Source of the DNA: Thermoplasmatota archaeon
GTDB taxonomy: Archaea > Thermoplasmatota > E2 > DHVEG-1
Direction of reading: 5' to 3'
Assembly (NCBI GenBank): GCA_022866015.1
Contig: JALHTX010000267.1
Span: forward strand, 1-10,813
DNA length: 10,813 nt
The notes under the pieces were generated by a model. The model worked only from the letters and a program-made list of their open reading frames with translations. It had not been told where the DNA came from and ran no database searches. The translations under genes were made by a program, and so were the position numbers. Positions 6,216 to 10,813 of the stretch are shown here, piece after piece. The stretch's first letter is position 1; each line of letters begins with the position of its first letter.

Positions 6216-7874
6216 ATGATGAATCCAATTAAAATAATTAATAAATTTAAATATTTACTTATAATTTTTATTATAATTTTTTTATTAATAAACCCTATCA
6301 AAGGGATATCCTTGGATCAGATTAGAGTTAGCGATTATAAAAATAACGAAATTTCATTTGATGATTCATCTGATAATTACAGAGAAATAAAGGTAGCATT
6401 ATATACAGATGAGATAGAGAATGAATTGTTTTATAGTCCGTATAGAAGAACTTGTTATTTTGTTTATGCTTTAAGAGATTATACTTGGAAAGTTAATAAT
6501 AAAACTTACATATTCAAAGTTGATCTTCTTTCGAGTAAAGATCTTTTTAGAGGAAAATTGATATTTAATCAATATGATATGATTTTGTTTCCACCGGATC
6601 AGTCAAGAGAAAGAAATAAAAGAGAACATATATTCGAAAAAATTAATATTGAACTTTTTATCAAATTGGGCGGTGGATATTTTGGTACTTGTGCAGGTTC
6701 AACAGTTAGTGGCGATATGATTAATAAACCAGATACTAATCTTGAACGAGGATGGAAGAAACGTATGCTGGGAATTTCAGATGTTAAAGAATGTTTAAAT
6801 AGAGCGATACCTCTTTATTGTCAGTTTATCGGAAGGTCGCCTACATCTATTGGACCATGTTATGCATATTATTCCTATTCTGGTTGGAATCAAACAAATG
6901 ATACAATTAATTATTATCCTGGTGTTTGTTTAGATTGTCCTATTAAAAAAAATAATCCAATTTTTGATGATTATCATGAAAATACAAGGAGAATACGTTG
7001 GATAGGTGGTGAAGGTTTAATCATACCCGAAAATACACAACGTGAAATTACTGTTTTAGCATCATATCCAGAATTAGAAATTTCTGATAATATATCTACT
7101 CGTATACATTATTGGAAATATGTTGGTGGGGTTAAAGGTTTAATCTCTTCAATTTTTCAAAAAGGAACTTTATATTATGGTTTTTTTAGTGGACTTATGC
7201 AACAAATGTACATATATGCCAGCGATTGGGAGCGTACTGACAGTATTGTCCAAACAAATCTATCTAATATGCCAATAATGACCTCAGAAATATATCCAAA
7301 CAGAAATCAAGGTAGAATTGTTAGATGTTCGGGTCATCCAGAACATAATGTTTGGTGGGGTGGGTATATTCAAGAGGTAAAAGATACAGATGATAATAAT
7401 CAATATGAAGCACTTTATTTTTGGAAAGACATAAAAGATGAAAAATCTACTATTGAGGATGAATTTTCATATAATTATTGGATTATTAGACGGAGTGTTG
7501 CTTGGGTATCAAAAGTTCCTGATAATCATCTCCCCCCAATATATGGCCCATCTCAAGTATGTGATATATATCCCTATATGCAGTCAAATAAAGTTAATCT
7601 TTTAGGGATTTCTGAATTAGCTAACAATGGAATTACTAGCTTAGAATTATATTATCGTTTTTCAAATGATAATGATTCTTGGAGTAATTGGACTTTTTAT
7701 GATGTCGATAAGGATGAATCTGATGGTTGGTCTTGGGAATTTGATGCGGAAATAACTAGAGGTACTGGTTATTATCAATTTTATTCTATAAGAAGAGTTG
7801 ATAATCAAGGTTATTATGAATCAGAAAGAGCACCCCCTGGTTCGGATTGTGAAGTTTATATTAATGTTGATTAA
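6216..7874 (+). CDS. Secreted BPL_N (GATase-like) domain protein with C-terminal Ig-like domain
   Basis: About 552 residues from ATG 6216; ATG 6219 and TTG 6210 are possible alternative starts. The N-terminus is a basic stretch and a strong hydrophobic segment (about 13-26, LLIIFIIIFLLINPI), so the rest is probably outside the membrane. Residues about 58-380 form a class I glutamine-amidotransferase-like domain of the biotin-protein-ligase N-terminal type: KVALYTDE, YDMILFPPD, then the nucleophile elbow GGGYFGTCAG with Cys159, and a late SGHPEH giving His374 and Glu376. That completes a Cys-His-Glu triad. The domain is only named after biotin ligase; no ligase part is present. About ten cysteines outside the elbow, including CLDC, suggest disulfides, and NxS/T sequons are common. 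The last 100 residues (LPPIYGPSQVCDIYP onward, with SLELYYRFS and YYQFYSIRRVDNQG) look like an Ig/fibronectin-like domain. The substrate is unknown. A TTTAAATAA TATA-like box at 6178-6186 suggests a short leader or none. Confidence 0.82.
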   Translation: MMNPIKIINKFKYLLIIFIIIFLLINPIKGISLDQIRVSDYKNNEISFDDSSDNYREIKVALYTDEIENELFYSPYRRTCYFVYALRDYTWKVNNKTYIFKVDLLSSKDLFRGKLIFNQYDMILFPPDQSRERNKREHIFEKINIELFIKLGGGYFGTCAGSTVSGDMINKPDTNLERGWKKRMLGISDVKECLNRAIPLYCQFIGRSPTSIGPCYAYYSYSGWNQTNDTINYYPGVCLDCPIKKNNPIFDDYHENTRRIRWIGGEGLIIPENTQREITVLASYPELEISDNISTRIHYWKYVGGVKGLISSIFQKGTLYYGFFSGLMQQMYIYASDWERTDSIVQTNLSNMPIMTSEIYPNRNQGRIVRCSGHPEHNVWWGGYIQEVKDTDDNNQYEALYFWKDIKDEKSTIEDEFSYNYWIIRRSVAWVSKVPDNHLPPIYGPSQVCDIYPYMQSNKVNLLGISELANNGITSLELYYRFSNDNDSWSNWTFYDVDKDESDGWSWEFDAEITRGTGYYQFYSIRRVDNQGYYESERAPPGSDCEVYINVD

Positions 7875-8057
7875 TCAAACTTAGATCCAATAGTAGTTTG
7901 GATGTTGTAACTGTCATTATCAGGTTATTAATAAGTGTGATAAATTTGGTAATGTCTATTATCTTATTTTTATTGGTATCAAGAAAAATAGTGACCACTT
8001 TTAATATTTTAAAAAAGATTTAATTTTGATAGATATATATATTTAGGGAAAAAATAT

Positions 8058-8088
8058 TTATAAATATCGACCGAAACTGTTATAAATA
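8058..8088 (+). promoter_or_regulatory. Archaeal promoter with tandem TATA boxes
   Basis: TTATAAATA occurs twice, at 8058-8066 and 8080-8088, 22 bp apart. The downstream copy is preceded by CGAAA (8072-8076), matching the archaeal BRE purine element, so it is the better promoter. A transcript starting about 25 bases after it, near 8110, would carry a leader of about 20 bases with the ribosome site of the gene at 8131. Confidence 0.6.
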
Positions 8089-8118
8089 CTTTTTTTATAT
8101 ATATGTTGGGAGTTTAAA

Positions 8119-8124
8119 AGGGGG
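8119..8124 (+). promoter_or_regulatory. Shine-Dalgarno-like purine tract (AGGGGG)
   Basis: AGGGGG at 8119-8124 lies six bases before ATG 8131 and fixes the start of the membrane protein. It contrasts with the other plus-strand genes, which show no clear ribosome site. Confidence 0.6.
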
Positions 8125-8130
8125 AAAAAA

Positions 8131-9324
8131 ATGGAATCAAATAAAACTTTTAAATTAAATAAGGTAAGTATTAGTATATTAATAATATTATTAATATTCT
8201 CTGCGTCTACCTTAACGCCGTTAGTTAATAGTAATGCCGCAAAGAGTTATTTGAGGGATCAAAAAATATCTTTTTATGATTCATCGGAGTATCGAGCATT
8301 TGTTACTAAACTTCAAAATGAAATTTTTAATAAAGAATATAATTCAAAAATTGATCTAATTAAAGACTTTATTTATCAAACATCAAAAATACATAATGAG
8401 GTTTGTGATATCCTTTCAGGAAAAAAGGATATTAATAATATATCTCCTGAGATTGAAAACCTCTTAACTGTATTTGATAATAATTTTGATATTGAAAGAT
8501 CAAACACTATGTTCAATTCAAATCCTTATCAGGATTGGGGAAACTATAGTGGTATTTATAACGAAACATTAGCATGCTGGCAACTTAATGCTAGTTATTG
8601 GGAAGAAGTGGATCCTCCTGCATGGCCTTTTATAAATGTCTTAGAGAATCTTAAATTATTTACCCATAAAGTTGACAATTATAGAGATTGGTATCTTGAT
8701 TACCATGATTCTATTGATAGTTATAAAACACTTAGTGCAGGTTTAATTGTTCTTGGTACAATGATGTTATTTTTCGCATCACCAACAATTGGTGCTAATG
8801 ACTTTGGATTAATCTTCTCAACTCTTGGAGCATTAGTGGTTCTAGGTGTCTTATGGTTCGATTTAAGCTTACTGGTTTATTTTTCTTCAACATATGAACT
8901 TTTTTCAATGCTATTGACAATGGAAATTAATATTTATATTCATATTACAGATAATAAGACTCACCTTGGAATAAATGATCTTAATATATATGATGAAAAT
9001 AGAGGAATATTTGCAACAAACAATAATGCTAGAGCAAATTGTGAACCAGGTAAACCAGGTTGGGAAGATGAAGATTTTACTTATTATCTTCAACCTGTTG
9101 ATGACATTTGTATTGACGGTGATAGTGATGGTTGGTACTGCTTAAGTTCAAGATTACACCCTAGAGAATGGTATGATCATGCACCATGCCCACCTGGAAA
9201 TTGGATTATTAAAATAAAATTGCCTACCAGTAGCCCTTATCAGGAAAAACCTGATATTTCTATTCCAACAATTTCAAGAGGTTGCACGATATTCCTAAAT
9301 GAAACTCTAATTCCAAAAAAATAA
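8131..9324 (+). CDS. Unrecognised exported membrane protein with C-terminal beta-rich domain
   Basis: A 397-residue protein whose function I do not recognise. The N-terminus (KLNKVSISILIILLIFSAST, residues 8-27) is a signal peptide or anchor, with a possible cleavage region near NSNAAKS. Residues about 45-190 are soluble, helical and Trp/Tyr-rich (ACWQLNASYWEE). Two adjacent hydrophobic segments follow at about 202-218 and 226-252, forming a membrane hairpin. Residues about 262-390 look beta-rich, with INIYIHITDNKT, DICIDGDSDGWYCLSS and a CPPGNWIIKIKLP ending, similar to carboxypeptidase-regulatory-like or peptidase-associated domains. That is a fold impression only. DGDSDG might bind calcium. 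ISFYDSSEYR at 46-55 closely matches ISFDDSSDNYR of the BPL_N protein 256 bases upstream, at a similar place after the signal. Promoter and AGGGGG ribosome site are clear, so it is probably transcribed on its own. Confidence 0.75.
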   Translation: MESNKTFKLNKVSISILIILLIFSASTLTPLVNSNAAKSYLRDQKISFYDSSEYRAFVTKLQNEIFNKEYNSKIDLIKDFIYQTSKIHNEVCDILSGKKDINNISPEIENLLTVFDNNFDIERSNTMFNSNPYQDWGNYSGIYNETLACWQLNASYWEEVDPPAWPFINVLENLKLFTHKVDNYRDWYLDYHDSIDSYKTLSAGLIVLGTMMLFFASPTIGANDFGLIFSTLGALVVLGVLWFDLSLLVYFSSTYELFSMLLTMEINIYIHITDNKTHLGINDLNIYDENRGIFATNNNARANCEPGKPGWEDEDFTYYLQPVDDICIDGDSDGWYCLSSRLHPREWYDHAPCPPGNWIIKIKLPTSSPYQEKPDISIPTISRGCTIFLNETLIPKK

Positions 9325-9387
9325 CCATAACTAAGTCCAATTTAAATTAATTAAATCAAGATATTCATTCAATTACTTGAAATATAG

Positions 9388-9663
9388 ATAACTAAAAAGC
9401 CAACAGAGATAAGTAAACACTATTTGTCTAGGGATAATTTATTACAACATAAGAAGAATTTCTTTGATTTTTTAAGAACAGTAATAGTATACGTACTGAA
9501 GTAAAACGGTAGGTTCGCAGATGCTAAGGCCATCAAGTATCACATACATACTCAACAAGCAAATCAATCAAACACTAGTATAAAACAATGCACGGTACAA
9601 ACATTTGTTCAAAACTATGATTATAACATGCCGACATAGCAACAGATTAGCTTAATGCTATAG
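9388..9663 (+). pseudogene. Degenerate unknown ORF broken by in-frame stops
   Basis: A single frame runs from 9388 with only a TAA at 9502-9504, a TAG at 9637-9639 and a TAG at 9661-9663. Between the stops it reads protein-like: HYLSRDNLLQHKKNFFDFL, then NGRFADAKAIKYHIHTQQ, CTVQTFVQNYDYNMPT and QQISLML. The mixed hydrophobic/charged pattern and ordinary codons suggest a former gene, perhaps from a mobile element or a DNA-binding protein. I do not recognise the family. No start codon is obvious. It could be chance in a moderately AT-rich stretch. Confidence 0.35.
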
Positions 9664-9860
9664 AATCAATTGTCTCATAAAAAATAAGTACTCCGATTAT
9701 GATCATGAGCAATATTGCTACTAGACTACCAACTACTTTTAAATATCCATGATTGTAATTTTTAAAGTTCCTAGATTTTAAATTAGCTTTTATAGTATTA
9801 TCAACTTAACCTGATTTCCGCCACCGAAACCAATGATAATCCCATTATGAGACTAGTCTT
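9647..9860 (-). pseudogene. Remnant of a membrane protein C-terminus
   Basis: On the minus strand a 52-codon frame (9647-9805) ends in a single hydrophobic helix: GYLKVVGSLVAILLMIIIGV then LIFYETIDSIALS and TAA. Just upstream in another frame is GIIIGFGGGNQVK (about 9804-9843), which a one-base shift would join to VDNTIKANLKS. No start codon is found. The pattern suits the tail-anchoring end of a surface protein or a pilin-like hydrophobic segment. It overlaps the plus-strand degenerate frame by a few bases at 9647-9663. Confidence 0.3.
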
Positions 9861-10027
9861 ATAATTGTCTTGTTTTTGTTTTAGTCTAAGGGCTAAAAGG
9901 TATAGTTCTTTTAAATGTCATATCCCTTATTTGATAAAAGGTTTATTTAATAGTCTCTTATAATTTGTACAAATGTATTTATTAATGTATCTTTTTCTAC
10001 TAGCATATCGATATAAATTTTTTGTTT

Positions 10028-10153
10028 ATGCCTTGTAAGGTATCCACTCCATTTAACGTCGAGCGTACTCGTCTTATAAAAGTTGATGAAAGACTTTATA
10101 AACTTAAAATAAAATCAGACAATGCTGTAGTTTTATATAACAACAAACTTTAG
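10028..10153 (+). CDS. Small ORF, possible ribbon-helix-helix antitoxin fragment
   Basis: ATG 10028 to TAG 10153 encodes 41 residues: MPCKVSTPFN, then VERTRLIKVDERLYKLKIKS and DNAVVLYNNKL. The run T-R-L-I-K-V-D-E-R-L-Y-K-L resembles the strand and first helix of archaeal ribbon-helix-helix antitoxins (T-I-K-V-D-E-x-V-Y-x-x-L). The C-terminal part does not continue as expected, so it would be truncated or frameshifted. No partner toxin follows, and no ribosome site is clear. A minus-strand open frame covers part of the same DNA. Real coding status is uncertain. Confidence 0.28.
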   Translation: MPCKVSTPFNVERTRLIKVDERLYKLKIKSDNAVVLYNNKL

Positions 10154-10192
10154 ACTTTATACCAAACTTACCAATAAATAAAGCATTTTCTG

Positions 10193-10339
10193 TTATGGAT
10201 TTTGTATTAGTTCTTCGATTTCCTGAATGTTTTCACGGGCAGTACTTTCTCCAACCTCGGGAAAACCACCTGCTCCAAGACCTCGTGTTAAACAATCACC
10301 AAGTAAAACTGTATGATATACTTCAACAAGGTTAGTTCT
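10193..10339 (-). pseudogene. ftsZ: FtsZ (tubulin-like division GTPase) internal fragment
   Basis: The minus-strand frame 10339-10193 has no ATG and encodes about 48 residues: HTVLLGDCLTRGLGAGGFPE, then VGESTARENIQEIEELIQNP and TAA. The block L-x-G-x-x-L-T-R-G-L-G-A-G-x-x-P-E-x-G-x-x-x-A-x-x-x-I-x-E-I is the conserved segment of archaeal and bacterial FtsZ between the second and third nucleotide-binding loops. Neither the N-terminal GTP loop nor the GGGTGTG signature is adjacent; a shifted frame downstream (ENALFIGKFG) might be a worn continuation. A stop (10340-10342) lies immediately upstream. This is therefore a dead piece of an FtsZ paralogue, not a functional gene. Confidence 0.6.
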
Positions 10340-10395
10340 TTAATTTTTTATAAATAACGATGTTTGCTTTTATGATCTTGGTTTAAAATAAATAA

Positions 10396-10429
10396 TGATG
10401 GATTCTAATTCTTTAAGAGGAATCCATCA
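10396..10429 (-). terminator. Hairpin terminator after the Ig-like repeat protein gene
   Basis: TGATGGATTC (10396-10405) and GAATCCATCA (10420-10429) form a 10-bp perfect stem with a 14-base loop. On the minus strand it starts 22 bases after the stop of the gene ending at 10452, and the sequence after it (ATTATTTATTTT) is T-rich. This suits a terminator or a 3' processing and stability element. Confidence 0.5.
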
Positions 10430-10451
10430 AATACAACCTTTTATTGTCTGT

Positions 10452-10813
10452 TTATTGTTTTACTGTTGTAAATGAATAAATCTTTGGTACAGCGGGATTT
10501 CCATGTTCATCGAATGCTGAAACCCTCCAGATATATGTTGTATTGTATTGGTTGAATTTGGTAGTATTTATGGAAAATGTTCCGCTTTTTCCTTCTGTTG
10601 GATTAGGTTGATCAGGATCAACTATTAGTACCCAATTCCCATTTGAGTAACTTTCAAATGTTACGTTCACAATGTCATCTTGACCATCATATATATCGAT
10701 GGAGAGTCTAGGATTTAATGGGACATCGATTGCATCATTTTCTGGATATGGATTACTAATTATGGGTTCAGCACTTGCATACTGTAAATAAATAGTAGCA
10801 TTTATATAAATAC
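10452..10813 (-). CDS. 3' end of a secreted Ig/fibronectin-like repeat protein (partial)
   Basis: The frame is open from the window edge (10811) to TAA at 10452-10454, giving about 119 residues; the GTG at 10670 is internal. It begins ...TIYLQYASAEPIISNPYPEN and continues DAIDVPLNPRLSIDIYDGQ, DDIVNVTFES, TYIWRVSAFDEHG and a terminal KIYSFTTVKQ. P-x-P-x-N-x-A-x-x-V-x-L-N-P-x-L-S followed by a Y-x-W-x-V strand and Y-S-F-T-T is the pattern of Ig-like/fibronectin type III modules in archaeal surface proteins, especially in Thermoplasmatota and methanogens. One complete module is visible and ends the protein; more modules or an enzymatic domain may lie upstream. YASAEP could be a linker or the end of a signal peptide. 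The last module acts as a spacer or adhesion domain. A hairpin terminator follows. Confidence 0.75.
   Translation of the reverse strand, partial: IYINATIYLQYASAEPIISNPYPENDAIDVPLNPRLSIDIYDGQDDIVNVTFESYSNGNWVLIVDPDQPNPTEGKSGTFSINTTKFNQYNTTYIWRVSAFDEHGNPAVPKIYSFTTVKQ

Larger units (their letters stand above)
9325..10451. other. Region of degraded coding fragments without an intact long gene
   Basis: No intact long gene is visible on either strand in these 1127 bases. The protein-like pieces, each described separately, are a broken plus-strand frame (9388-9663), a minus-strand membrane tail (9647-9860), a mini-ORF (10028-10153) and an FtsZ-like fragment (10193-10339), plus a terminator hairpin. 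A 55-codon minus-strand frame without a start (9947-10114, KWSGYLTRHKQKIYIDM inside) opposes the mini-ORF. Composition is less AT-extreme than in the other gaps, consistent with former coding DNA. Confidence 0.55.

Noticed and set aside
7885..7903. Hairpin ATCCAA / TTGGAT after the BPL_N gene
   Set aside because: The 6-bp stem with a 7-base loop is weak and has no T-rich tail, so a terminator call is not supported.
8911..9093. Minus-strand open frame of 60 codons
   Set aside because: It is antisense inside the 397-residue exported protein and has no independent support.
2966..9663. Possible stop-codon reassignment (TAA/TAG read as an amino acid) because several frames are interrupted in frame
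   Set aside because: The intact genes here end at TAA in the expected place for their families, and archaeal recoding is known for TAG and TGA, not TAA. Nonsense mutation or sequence error is simpler.
9804..9860. GFGGGN on the minus strand as the missing GGGTGTG loop of the FtsZ fragment
   Set aside because: It lies over 300 bases from the fragment, whereas only about 15-20 residues separate these elements in FtsZ, and the residues after GGG do not fit.
1..10813. CRISPR array, tRNA or rRNA genes
   Set aside because: No regularly spaced repeat array was seen, nor any tRNA-like T-arm and acceptor pairing or rRNA-like conserved stretch.

Overview
The window is strongly AT-rich and looks archaeal. 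The evidence is a BRE/TATA-type promoter (8072-8088), nicotianamine-synthase-like (NAS-like) enzymes, secreted proteins with Ig-like repeats, an archaeal sulfatase-like remnant and a fragment resembling archaeal FtsZ. The style of the secreted proteins fits Thermoplasmatota or a similar AT-rich lineage. That placement is an impression, not a demonstration.

Region 1 (1-311) holds a degenerate coding remnant resembling a DDE transposase. Region 2 (312-5696) is a small enzyme locus with two NAS-like SAM-dependent proteins (minus strand, 312-953 and 3679-4395). It also has a UbiA-family membrane prenyltransferase (plus, 1159-2088), a PaaK-type acyl/aryl-CoA ligase on the minus strand interrupted by one in-frame TAA (2096-3493), and a DegT/DnrJ/EryC1-type PLP aminotransferase (minus, 4566-5696). 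The chemistry the genes imply is aminocarboxypropyl transfer from SAM, carboxylate activation, prenylation and transamination. Together these could make a small molecule or lipid such as an opine-like metallophore, but no product can be deduced. A 13-bp perfect dyad lies between the divergent NAS-like and UbiA genes.

Region 3 (5697-6209) contains a short pseudogene of a sulfatase-like (alkaline phosphatase superfamily) protein, broken by two adjacent stop codons and truncated. Region 4 (6210-9324) encodes two extracytoplasmic proteins on the plus strand. One is a signal-anchored protein with a glutamine-amidotransferase-like BPL_N domain (Cys-His-Glu triad visible) plus a C-terminal Ig-like domain. 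The other is an unrecognised protein with a central membrane hairpin, preceded by a clear promoter and purine-rich ribosome binding site. The two share a short motif just after their N-terminal hydrophobic segments.

Region 5 (9325-10451) has no intact long gene. It holds degraded coding fragments: a broken plus-strand frame, a minus-strand membrane tail, a possible ribbon-helix-helix mini-ORF, and a piece of FtsZ around the TRGLGAGG loop. Region 6 (10452-10813) is the 3' end of a minus-strand gene for a secreted Ig/fibronectin-like repeat protein that runs off the window, followed by a probable terminator hairpin. The main theme is an accessory locus with several genes in different stages of decay.
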